Positions 7,158 to 13,556 of a stretch of 13,556 bases of DNA are shown here, in pieces (position 1 is the first letter of the stretch; the number at the start of each line of letters is the position of its first letter). This DNA is from an uncultured Myxococcales bacterium (lineage in GTDB: Bacteria; Myxococcota; UBA727; VGSZ01). The notes under the pieces are model-generated. The model made no database searches. It was not told the DNA's origin and saw only the letters and a list, made by a program, of their open reading frames with translations. The position numbers and the translations under genes are program-made. Where the stretch lies: NCBI GenBank assembly GCA_903952805.1, contig CAJBHN010000328.1:1-13556 (forward strand), given 5' to 3'.

Positions 7158-9281
7158 ATGATGAAGTCTCCCCATTCGCTGCGCACGACGTCGCTGCGCA
7201 CCTTCTCGTTGTTGTCGGGCCTCGCGGCGGCTGGCGTGCTCGCCTGCTCGCAGGCCAAACCGGTGGAGCCGACGCCGGCGGCACAGGCGGTGGTTGAGCC
7301 CCCGCCGGGCCCCACCATTTCCACCGCGCCGTTGCCGGCGGGCCTCGACGATGCCGCCCTCGATCGCAGCGTGAATCCCTGCGAGGACTTCTACGCCTTC
7401 GCCTGCGGTGGCTGGATGAAGGCGACCGAAATCCCGGCCGATCGTTCGAGCACGTCGCGCGGGTTCGTCGCGATTGTCGAACGCAACGAGCTGCTGATGA
7501 AGGACCTGTTGGAGCGGGCAGCGGCCGGCACGATCCCCGGCGACGATGGCAAGAAGCTGGGCGACCATTGGTCGACGTGCATGGATGAGCCCAAGCTCGA
7601 GGGTTCGCTCAAGATCCTGCAGCAGGAACAGAAGGCCTGGGCGTCGCTCAAAAACGGCAAGCAGCTCGCCGCCGCACTCGCGAAGCTGCATCTGCAAGGC
7701 AAAAACGCCGTGTTCACCATGGGCGCGATGCAGGACCTCAAAGACAGCCAGCTGCTCGTGATGGGCATCTTTGAAGGCGGCCTTGGCCTGCCCGATCGCG
7801 ACTACTACCTCGTCGACGACGACAAGACCGTGAAGGTCAAGAGTGCCTACCGCGCCCACATCGAAAAGATGCTCGTGCTGGGCGGCGACAAGCCCGAGCT
7901 CGCCGGCACCAAGGCTGATGCGATCATGGCGCTGGAGAAGCGCCTCGCGTCGGCCACACGCACCAAGGTCGAAAAGCGTGATGTGGAAAAAATGTTTCAC
8001 CGCCTCGAGCGCGACGGCACCAAGAAGCTCGCACCGTCGTTTGATTGGGACGGGTATTTCAAGGCCATCGGTCAGCCGAAGCTGACGCAGATCAACATCG
8101 CGCACCCGCCATTTGTCGAGGCGCTCGAAGGCGTCGTGAAGGACACGCCGGCGTCGACGTGGTCGGCGTATCTGCAATGGGTGTCGCTGCGCAGCAGCGT
8201 GCCCGCGTTGCCCAAGGCGATGCAGGATGAGCGCTTCCGCTACGAGAGCGAAGCCCTGACCGGCGCCACCGCCGATCGCCCACGCTGGAAAAAGTGCGTG
8301 GACCTGGCCGACAGCCAGCTCGGTGAAATGCTCGGCAAGCTCTTTGTCGCCGAGCATTTCGGTGCCGACGGCAAGGCCCGCACCCAGGCCATGGTCGACG
8401 CGGTGCGCGTCGCGTTCATCAAGGACATCGACAGCCTGACGTGGATGGATGAGCCGACCAAGGTCGCCGCCCGCGCGAAGGCCAACAAGATGGTGACCAA
8501 AATCGGCTATCCCGACGCCTGGCGCGACTACCGCAGCTACAAGACCACGCGTGACTCGTTCTTGAAGAACTACCAGGCCGGCATCGCGTTTGAGGTCATC
8601 CGCGACCTCGCCAAAATCGGCAAGCCTCTCGACAAGGGCGAGTGGCAGATGTCGCCGCCGACGGTGAACGCCTACAACGATGGTCAGCGCAACGAGATCG
8701 TGTTTCCCGCCGGCATCTTGCAGCCGCCATTTTTCAACAAGGCCGCCGTCGACGCCGTCAACTTCGGCGCCATGGGCATGGTGGTGGGCCATGAAATCAC
8801 CCACGGCTTTGACGACGAGGGCAAGAGCCTCGACGAAAACGGCAACCTGCGCGATTGGTGGAGTGCCGACAGCGCCAAGCGCTTCGCCGACAAGACCGCC
8901 TGCGTCAAAGACCAATTCGATGCCTCGATCGCCATCGAAGACATCCACGTCAACGGCGCCTTGACCCTCGGCGAAAACACCGCCGACCTCGGCGGCTTGA
9001 AGATTGGGCTCGCCGCCCTGGAGGCGTCATTGTCGTCGTCGAGCAGCGCCGCGACCGCGTCGCCGTACTCGCCGCAGCAGCTGTTCTTCCTTGGCTACGC
9101 GCAGTCGTGGTGCAGCAAGTATCGCCCCGAGTCGGCCCGCTTGCGCGCCGCCACCGACCCGCATGCGCCGCCCTTTCTCCGCGTGAACAACCCGCTGGGC
9201 AACATGCCGGCGTTCGCCAAGGCCTTTGGCTGCTCCGCGCAGAACAAGATGGTTCGCGCCACCACCTGCGAAGTCTGGTGA
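7158..9281 (+). CDS. M13 family zinc metallopeptidase lipoprotein (neprilysin/PepO-like)
   Basis: The 707-residue product has the usual length of the family. An export signal with a lipobox-like VLAC (Cys30) predicts a membrane-anchored periplasmic or surface enzyme. The N-terminal M13 signature NPCEDFYAFACGGW lies near residue 73. The zinc site HEITH has H545, E546 and H549. The third zinc ligand is E606 in ENTAD, with D610 also conserved. The substrate-binding NAY motif (N504-Y506) and the C-terminal PHAPPFLRVNNPLGN and CEVW end are present. All catalytic residues are intact. The enzyme cuts oligopeptides on the amino side of hydrophobic residues. In-frame ATGs at 7158 and 7161 are equally usable, and no clear Shine-Dalgarno is seen. 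It starts 42 bases after the operon and may be a co-transcribed last gene, although its role does not obviously belong there. Confidence 0.97.
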   Translation: MMKSPHSLRTTSLRTFSLLSGLAAAGVLACSQAKPVEPTPAAQAVVEPPPGPTISTAPLPAGLDDAALDRSVNPCEDFYAFACGGWMKATEIPADRSSTSRGFVAIVERNELLMKDLLERAAAGTIPGDDGKKLGDHWSTCMDEPKLEGSLKILQQEQKAWASLKNGKQLAAALAKLHLQGKNAVFTMGAMQDLKDSQLLVMGIFEGGLGLPDRDYYLVDDDKTVKVKSAYRAHIEKMLVLGGDKPELAGTKADAIMALEKRLASATRTKVEKRDVEKMFHRLERDGTKKLAPSFDWDGYFKAIGQPKLTQINIAHPPFVEALEGVVKDTPASTWSAYLQWVSLRSSVPALPKAMQDERFRYESEALTGATADRPRWKKCVDLADSQLGEMLGKLFVAEHFGADGKARTQAMVDAVRVAFIKDIDSLTWMDEPTKVAARAKANKMVTKIGYPDAWRDYRSYKTTRDSFLKNYQAGIAFEVIRDLAKIGKPLDKGEWQMSPPTVNAYNDGQRNEIVFPAGILQPPFFNKAAVDAVNFGAMGMVVGHEITHGFDDEGKSLDENGNLRDWWSADSAKRFADKTACVKDQFDASIAIEDIHVNGALTLGENTADLGGLKIGLAALEASLSSSSSAATASPYSPQQLFFLGYAQSWCSKYRPESARLRAATDPHAPPFLRVNNPLGNMPAFAKAFGCSAQNKMVRATTCEVW

Positions 9282-9289
9282 CGTTCACG

Positions 9290-9310
9290 GTCGTCGTCGT
9301 CGTCGTCGTC
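9290..9310 (+). repeat. (GTC)7 microsatellite just after the peptidase gene
   Basis: Seven uninterrupted GTC triplets start 8 bases after the peptidase stop codon. They lie outside any credible gene, and I see no function. Short GTC/GAC runs are common throughout this GC-rich window. Confidence 0.85.
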
Positions 9311-9333
9311 ATCTTCGACGGCCTCTGAAACAG

Positions 9334-9365
9334 CAACGTCGGCGCCGTCGCCGACGTTGTTTTTT
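9334..9365 (+). terminator. Intrinsic terminator of the M13 peptidase gene
   Basis: A perfect 11-bp stem (CAACGTCGGCG with CGCCGACGTTG) closes a four-base loop CCGT and is followed directly by six Ts (9360-9365). It lies 52 bases after the peptidase stop. On the minus strand only a short T run follows the stem, so it should work mainly for + strand transcripts. It also separates them from the convergent reductase gene. Confidence 0.9.
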
Positions 9366-9468
9366 GGGGTGGGCCAGATCGCGTTTCCACGTCGCTGTCG
9401 CTGTCGAGCCCGCCGCTCAGGTGCCGGGAGTCGGGAGCCATGGCGAACGCGATGGGGAAATACTGCAG

Positions 9469-10275
9469 CTACTTCAGCAATTCTTTCATCTGGCGGGTGA
9501 TGAAGGCGACGGCCCGCTGGGGGTTGAGCCGGTAGGCGGCGTCCATCAGCTTGGCGTCGGGGCCGACGAGGATGCGAAACGCGTTGTTCTCCATGCCGTC
9601 GATCATGATCGTCGCGGCTTTGTCGGCGGGCGTCGTCTTGATCGACGATGTCTTGGCGGCCGAACCGGCGGGCAGGTCGATGGTGACGCCGGAGTTCGTC
9701 GAGATGTTGGTGGCGATGGCGCCAGGGAAGACGACGGTGACGTGGACGTTGGTGCCCTGCAGCTCGGCGTGCAGGCCCTCGGTCATCAGCTTCACCGCGG
9801 CTTTGGATGCGCCGTAGATGCTCTGGCCAGGCACGGGCAAAAACCCGCCCATGCTGGAGATGTTCATCACGTGGGCCTCGGGGCGCGCCAACAGATGGGG
9901 CAGAAACGCCTTGGTCATCGACAAGGTGCCGAGCCAATTGACCGCCATGACCTTCTCGATGGCGGACCATTCCAGGTCCTGCAAACGCACGAAGGGCTGG
10001 ATGATGCCGGCGTTGTTGATGACGCCGTCGACGTGGCCGAACTGGGCGATCGCCTGCGTCGCAAAGGCCTCGACGGCGGGACGGTCGGCGATGTTGAGCA
10101 GAAACGTCGCCAGGCGCTCACCGGCGGCGGCGATGGTGACGGTTTCCGCCAGACTGGTGGCATTGATGTCGACGGTGATGACGCGGGCCCCCCGCTTGAG
10201 CAACTGCAGCACCAGCTCGCGACCCATGCCCGAACCACCACCGGTGACGACGATGACCTTGCCTGCAACCTTCAT
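9469..10275 (-). CDS. SDR family NAD(P)-dependent oxidoreductase
   Basis: A 268-residue classical short-chain dehydrogenase/reductase of standard length. It has the nucleotide-binding TGGGSGMG (11-18), Asp36 at the end of the second strand (typical of NAD preference), NNAG (87-90), the structural Asn113, catalytic Ser in NISS (140/141) and the YxxxK pair Tyr154/Lys158. It should oxidise or reduce a hydroxyl/carbonyl in the cytoplasm; the substrate cannot be read from sequence. The frame extends upstream to 10311, but ATG 10275 starts right before the Rossmann strand and has a strong GGAGGG five bases away, so I chose it. It converges on the peptidase gene and diverges from the DUF2252 operon, and looks monocistronic. 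No strong terminator is seen on its own strand. Confidence 0.97.
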   Translation of the reverse strand: MKVAGKVIVVTGGGSGMGRELVLQLLKRGARVITVDINATSLAETVTIAAAGERLATFLLNIADRPAVEAFATQAIAQFGHVDGVINNAGIIQPFVRLQDLEWSAIEKVMAVNWLGTLSMTKAFLPHLLARPEAHVMNISSMGGFLPVPGQSIYGASKAAVKLMTEGLHAELQGTNVHVTVVFPGAIATNISTNSGVTIDLPAGSAAKTSSIKTTPADKAATIMIDGMENNAFRILVGPDAKLMDAAYRLNPQRAVAFITRQMKELLK

Positions 10276-10280
10276 GGGAA

Positions 10281-10286
10281 CCCTCC
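10281..10286 (-). promoter_or_regulatory. Strong Shine-Dalgarno of the SDR gene
   Basis: GGAGGG on the minus strand ends five bases before ATG 10275. It fixes that start over the in-frame ATG at 10311. It is one of the few clear Shine-Dalgarno sequences in this window. Confidence 0.8.
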
Positions 10287-10372
10287 ACGGCCCGTGGGCC
10301 TGATCTGCCAAAAGCGAACGTTAGCGCGCGTCCACTCGCAAGGCGCTGGGTCATCACGGTCGACGTCTGTGT

Positions 10373-10530
10373 CATCCAGCCCACGCTTTCCCCAGCGTCG
10401 ACGAAGGGACACCGCCCGAGGGCCACAGCACAGGCTGAAAGATCGATGCGCCGCCCAATGGCGTGCCATCCAACCCACCGCTTCCCCCAGCGTCGACGAC
10501 GGGCACACCCGACCAACGGCCGATGCGCCG
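10373..10530. repeat. Imperfect direct repeat, two copies 94 bp apart
   Basis: Copy 1 (10373-10453) and copy 2 (10467-10530) share a conserved head beginning CATCCA[G/A]CCCAC. The central CCAGCGTCGACGA is identical in both, followed by GGG and ACACC. Both end with an identical CGATGCGCCG (10444-10453 and 10521-10530). The copies differ by small indels within the head and about 17 bases in the middle. No flanking inverted repeats or transposase are present. It may be a member of a dispersed intergenic repeat family or a duplicated regulatory site. Confidence 0.75.
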
Positions 10531-10800
10531 GCACATGGCTGCGCTACGCTCACGACGTGAAGCTGCCCCCGATCCCACGCGCCGTCGTCCTTCCCCCGGC
10601 GGCGACGATGCCAACGACAGCGACCACGGCGTCGACCGACCTCGGCGTCGCTCACAGCGTCGCCAGGCCGTGCGGTGACAACGATATGGGAACGACATGA
10701 TCACCCGAGTCACCCGACAGGATCGGGGCAGGCGGGGCTCGTGCAAATGACACCGGAATGTTGCTTGGGGCCCACCGCTGGGCGCGTTAGCCACCGGGTC

Positions 10801-12210
10801 ATGCATCGAACTGGTTGCAGTTGTGCCATCGCCGCCGTGGTCGTTGTGATGACGATGACGATGACGACGGCGTGTGCACCGTCGTCGGTGCGGCGCGAGA
10901 TCATCCATGAGGTGCTGACCCGCGACAACCGCGACCTGGCGTTGCGCGACCCGCGGGAGGTCGCCGCCCGCTTTGAGCGCATGGCCGCCGACCCCATGTC
11001 GTTTTTCCGCGGCAGCGTGACGTTGTGGGCGCAGGACACCATGACGCCGGGCGGGACCGGAGCCATCGCCACCGCGTTTGCCAACGACGTCGCTGGCGGC
11101 GCCTTGCTCATCGGCGACCCGCACCCCGAAAACTTCGGCACCACCGTCACCAGCGACGGCCTCCAATTCGGCATCAATGACTTCGACGTCGCACGCTTCG
11201 GCCCGGTGGTCCTTGATGTGCGACGCCTGGCGTTGGGCTTTGCCGTCGCTGCTCAGCAGATCACGGCCAGCCAGGACATCACCCCAAACCTCGTCGGCGG
11301 CGTCGTCGACGGCTACAGCGACGCGATGTCGACGCCGCTGCAGAACATCTTGGATCCCACGTCGGTGCCGAGCGCGCTCGACCCGGGCACCGTCGTGTTG
11401 GACCTCTTTGGACGCGCCCACAGGCGCGGGGCCGACCACCGCGAATTCGACGACGTCACCACCGTCGGTGCCGACGGTCGGCGGCACCTGGTGATCACCG
11501 ACGTCGCCCCCGACGACCTGCAGGCCGAAGTGCTGCTGCCGCTGTCGACGTCGGAGCACGCCACTGTCGACGACGCCGTCCGTCGGGCGGGGTTTGCGCC
11601 GCGAGAGATGGCTCGCATCGTGGGCCGTGGCGTGGGCAGCCGTCCGCTGCTGCGCTGGTTGCTGCTGCTCGACGACGACCGGTTGATCCAGCTCAAGGAG
11701 GCCCGCGACACCTTCGCCGTGCCGGGCTTTGTCGCCGAACATGAACGCTTCTTTCGCACCAACGCCGAGCGGGTTGTGTTCGCGCGCCAAACGATGCTTG
11801 GGCATGACGGCGCCGACGAGGCCTTGCGCACGGTGGACCTTGAGCCCCTGGGCGCCTTCGCCACCAGCGAGACGGGCTTTGGCCAAACGATGCGCGTGGC
11901 GCGGCTGACCGAGGACTACGCCGACGGCAGCGTCGACAACGACGATCTCGTCGCCTTCGCCCGCGTGGCCGGCCGCGCCCTCGCCGTCGCCCATCGTCGC
12001 GGGGTGTCGGTCGACGGCGACGTCGTCAGCGACCGCTTGCCCCGCGCCCTCGATCTGGTGTCGTCGGCCAGGCAGGCTGCGCTGCGCGACGAGACGCTGG
12101 CGGTCGTCGCCGCCAGCGTCGACGACGCGCTGGGTGACCACCTGATTCTGCACGACCTCATCGACAGCTGGGGCCCGCTGCTGGGCCTCGACACGGTAGC
12201 CGCCCCATGA
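10801..12210 (+). CDS. DUF2252 family protein with lipoprotein-like signal
   Basis: With ATG 10801 the product has 469 residues. ATG 10747 is an in-frame alternative, but it adds a polar Cys-containing lead that spoils the export signal. The N-terminus has a hydrophobic core (AIAAVVVV) and a Cys25 in TTAC, a weak lipobox. The family signature is clear: an FFRGSVTLWAQD segment, GDPHPENFG (105-113), NDFD (126-129) and then GPVVLDVRRLALG. The GDxHxxN and D-F-D motifs resemble the catalytic and metal-binding loops of aminoglycoside-phosphotransferase-type kinases, and DUF2252 is thought to share that fold. No substrate is known. An exported copy is odd, because ATP is not available outside the cytoplasm. 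Its TGA overlaps the ATG of the porin-like gene, so the two are probably made together. Confidence 0.9.
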   Translation: MHRTGCSCAIAAVVVVMTMTMTTACAPSSVRREIIHEVLTRDNRDLALRDPREVAARFERMAADPMSFFRGSVTLWAQDTMTPGGTGAIATAFANDVAGGALLIGDPHPENFGTTVTSDGLQFGINDFDVARFGPVVLDVRRLALGFAVAAQQITASQDITPNLVGGVVDGYSDAMSTPLQNILDPTSVPSALDPGTVVLDLFGRAHRRGADHREFDDVTTVGADGRRHLVITDVAPDDLQAEVLLPLSTSEHATVDDAVRRAGFAPREMARIVGRGVGSRPLLRWLLLLDDDRLIQLKEARDTFAVPGFVAEHERFFRTNAERVVFARQTMLGHDGADEALRTVDLEPLGAFATSETGFGQTMRVARLTEDYADGSVDNDDLVAFARVAGRALAVAHRRGVSVDGDVVSDRLPRALDLVSSARQAALRDETLAVVAASVDDALGDHLILHDLIDSWGPLLGLDTVAAP

Positions 12211-13508
12211 ACGCCCTGGTCCTGGCCCTCTGCCTCGCGCTCGCCGACGGGGGCGCGGAACCGGGTGCTGAACCGGGTGCCGATTCGGTCGCTGAACCGG
12301 GCGCTGAACCGGTCGCCGCCGACCTCGTCGCGACGTCGCCCGGCCCTCGTTCGCCGTCGCCCACCAGCCTGCCGTCGCCGTGGCGGGCCCCAGACACCGG
12401 CAGCGACACCGGCGTCTTCGTCGGCGCCCAGGTGTTTTCGGCGTTCGAGCTGCCGCTGACGCCGCTGCAGCAAGACCCCTGGTCCCGCTTCACGCTCGAG
12501 AGGGCCGAAGTGGGAGGTGGGTTTATGTGGGAGCGTACCCTCCATGCGGTGCTGCGCCTGGAGGCCATCCGCAGCGCGTCGCCCCGCAGCGCCTTCGGCA
12601 TCGACCGCAACAGTCTGCTGCCGCGTTTCCGGCTCGCCTGGGCCGGCGCCACCCCGAGGTGGACGGTCTTTGGTGCGCGGGTGGCCCTCGACCTGCGGGC
12701 GGGGCTGGTCCCCGAGCCCTGGCTGGAACGGCTGGAGGGGGCCAGCGCCACCCGCGGCCTGGTGGCCCTGCCCGGCGAGCGGGCCCGGTTGATCGGCACC
12801 AGCGACCTCGGGGCCACCGCCAGCCTGCGCCTCAACGAGGGCCTGGTGGATATCGTGCTGTCGTTGACCAACGGCGAGGGCAACAACGAAGTCGAGCAGA
12901 ACGCCGGCAAGAACCTGCAGGCCATCGTCGGCACGACGCCGGTGGTGGTCGATGTGCTCGGCGAGCCGTTGTCGCTGTCGGCCTCGGCGGGCTGGCGCGA
13001 CGGCAGCGTCGGCCTGGCGTCGGTGCGCAACCATCGCGGCCTGCTCGCGCTCACCGCCAGCCACCCGTGGTTCCACGTCGGCGCTGAAAGCGTCTGGGCC
13101 CTGGGCGTCGACGGCCGCCCCGACCGCGAGCTGCTGGTGGTGGGGGCCTGGGCCGACGCGCCCGTGGTGCCGGGCTGGCTCGGCGTCGTCGTGCGCGGCG
13201 ACGTTGTCACCGACCTGCTGCCCGCCGCCAACCACGCCACGGCCACCGAAGTCACCGGCGGCGTCTTTTCCGACCTCGGGCTCGCCGAGGTGACGGGGCG
13301 GCAGGCCGGTCAGCTGCTGCGACGCTTGCGGCTCTACGCCACCACCAGCTGGCGCATGGCCGACGCGGCCGCAGCCCCCGTCGGCGCCGTCGACGCCGCC
13401 ACCGCCTGGCGGGTGGCCCTCACCGTCGAGGTCACCGGCATCACCGATGTCTTTGATCCCACCCACACCCGCCCCTCCACCGCCCCCCCTCCAGGAGACG
13501 AACCATGA
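12207..13508 (+). CDS. Porin-like outer-membrane beta-barrel protein (433 aa)
   Basis: ATG 12207 overlaps the upstream stop (ATGA). A short signal (MNALVLALCLALA) is followed by AEPG repeats and a Pro/Ser-rich linker to about residue 65. After that come many alternating hydrophobic strands with short turns, such as FVGAQVFSAFELPLTP, GGFMWERTLHAVLRLEAIRS, ATASLRLNEGLVDIVLSLTNGEG and RVALTVEVTGITDVFDP. The layout, with an aromatic-rich belt and a NGEGNNE loop, resembles phosphate-selective-type porins (OprO/OprP-like), but I cannot identify the substrate. A short Pro-rich tail follows the last strand, which is unusual because barrels normally end at the final strand. Its stop overlaps the next start. 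It may be the outer-membrane partner of the exported DUF2252 protein. Confidence 0.8.
   Translation: MNALVLALCLALADGGAEPGAEPGADSVAEPGAEPVAADLVATSPGPRSPSPTSLPSPWRAPDTGSDTGVFVGAQVFSAFELPLTPLQQDPWSRFTLERAEVGGGFMWERTLHAVLRLEAIRSASPRSAFGIDRNSLLPRFRLAWAGATPRWTVFGARVALDLRAGLVPEPWLERLEGASATRGLVALPGERARLIGTSDLGATASLRLNEGLVDIVLSLTNGEGNNEVEQNAGKNLQAIVGTTPVVVDVLGEPLSLSASAGWRDGSVGLASVRNHRGLLALTASHPWFHVGAESVWALGVDGRPDRELLVVGAWADAPVVPGWLGVVVRGDVVTDLLPAANHATATEVTGGVFSDLGLAEVTGRQAGQLLRRLRLYATTSWRMADAAAAPVGAVDAATAWRVALTVEVTGITDVFDPTHTRPSTAPPPGDEP
12255..12314 (+). repeat. Five 12-bp units encoding AEPG-type tetrapeptides
   Basis: Units read AEPG, AEPG, ADSV, AEPG, AEPV (residues 17-36 of the porin-like protein), right after the predicted signal cut. 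The DNA units (GCTGAACCGGGT and close variants) are in phase, so copy number can vary without a frameshift. It likely forms a flexible periplasmic lead before the barrel. Confidence 0.85.
13493..13498 (+). promoter_or_regulatory. Shine-Dalgarno for the gene at the window end
   Basis: AGGAGA lies six bases before ATG 13505, inside the end of the porin-like gene. It supports the short partial gene that follows as real. Confidence 0.75.
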
Positions 13509-13556
13509 AGCCATGCCCGCTGCACCTCGCCTTGCTCGCCACCGCCGTCACCGCCG
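13505..13556 (+). CDS. Start of an exported protein (3' partial)
   Basis: Only 17 codons are visible. The ATG overlaps the TGA of the porin-like gene and has a good Shine-Dalgarno. The residues (MKPCPLHLALLATAVTA) have the shape of a signal peptide: one Lys, then a hydrophobic core and an Ala-rich end that could be a cleavage region. It is most likely the third gene of the DUF2252/porin operon. The product cannot be named from this fragment. Confidence 0.75.
   Translation, partial: MKPCPLHLALLATAVTA

Larger units (their letters stand above)
10276..10800. other. Divergent intergenic region without a convincing gene
   Basis: This 525-bp stretch separates the SDR gene (minus) from the DUF2252 operon (plus) and must hold promoters for both. 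I could not identify confident -35/-10 pairs. A near-palindrome GCGAACGTTAGC (10314-10325), about 39 bases ahead of the SDR start, could be a small operator. An imperfect direct repeat lies at 10373-10530. Short open frames on both strands lack ribosome sites and protein-like composition. Part of 10747-10800 may be coding if the DUF2252 gene starts at ATG 10747. Confidence 0.6.

Noticed and set aside
6138..8948. Open frame of 936 codons on the minus strand, antisense to four genes
   Set aside because: It runs opposite a complete M13 peptidase and the operon end, has low-complexity His/Arg/Gly-rich sequence and no ribosome site. Lack of stops is expected at this GC content.
9290..9310. (GTC)7 run as a regulatory or phase-variation element
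   Set aside because: It lies after a stop codon and before the terminator, so length changes would not affect any frame or promoter that I can see.
10446..10700. Small open frames between the SDR and DUF2252 genes
   Set aside because: No ribosome site, Pro/Thr/Arg-biased composition, and overlap with the repeated DNA; not supported as a gene.
10372..12153. Minus-strand open frame of 593 codons
   Set aside because: It is antisense to the DUF2252 gene, whose family motifs are clear. The Arg/His/Gly-rich composition is not protein-like.

Overview
This is a very GC-rich, densely coded window. Genes overlap by 1-11 bases, wobble positions are strongly G/C, and open frames are long on both strands. 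Many products are exported: lipoproteins, beta-barrels and periplasmic proteins. One protein carries a C-terminal domain resembling that of the myxobacterial motility proteins AgmX/PglI. Together these suggest a myxobacterium or a related member of Myxococcota; this is an inference from gene content, not a marker-gene assignment.

Region 1 (1-7115, + strand) is one tightly coupled operon. It is cut at its 5' end by the window edge. It encodes, in order: (a) a membrane-anchored protein whose cytoplasmic part resembles the middle and C-terminal domains of the flagellar switch protein FliG; (b) a 700-residue predicted outer-membrane lipoprotein; (c) a small predicted outer-membrane beta-barrel; (d) a secreted, helix-rich protein whose frame is broken once near 5385; (e) a single-pass inner-membrane protein with Pro-Thr-Met/Leu repeats and an AgmX/PglI-like (TonB-C-like) periplasmic domain. 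The parts span cytoplasm to outer membrane. That recalls the myxobacterial Glt/Nfs trans-envelope assemblies, with a FliG-like module added. This is the most interesting part of the window.

Region 2 (7158-9468): an M13 (neprilysin/PepO-type) zinc metallopeptidase lipoprotein with all signature motifs, followed by a textbook intrinsic terminator.

Region 3 (9469-10275, - strand): a classical short-chain dehydrogenase/reductase with a strong Shine-Dalgarno, convergent with the peptidase. It is followed by a 525-bp divergent intergenic region (10276-10800) holding an imperfect direct repeat.

Region 4 (10801 to window end, + strand): a second overlapping operon. It encodes a DUF2252 protein with a lipoprotein-like N-terminus, a porin-like beta-barrel with AEPG repeats, and the first 17 codons of another exported protein.

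I saw no tRNA, rRNA, CRISPR array, transposase or phage gene.
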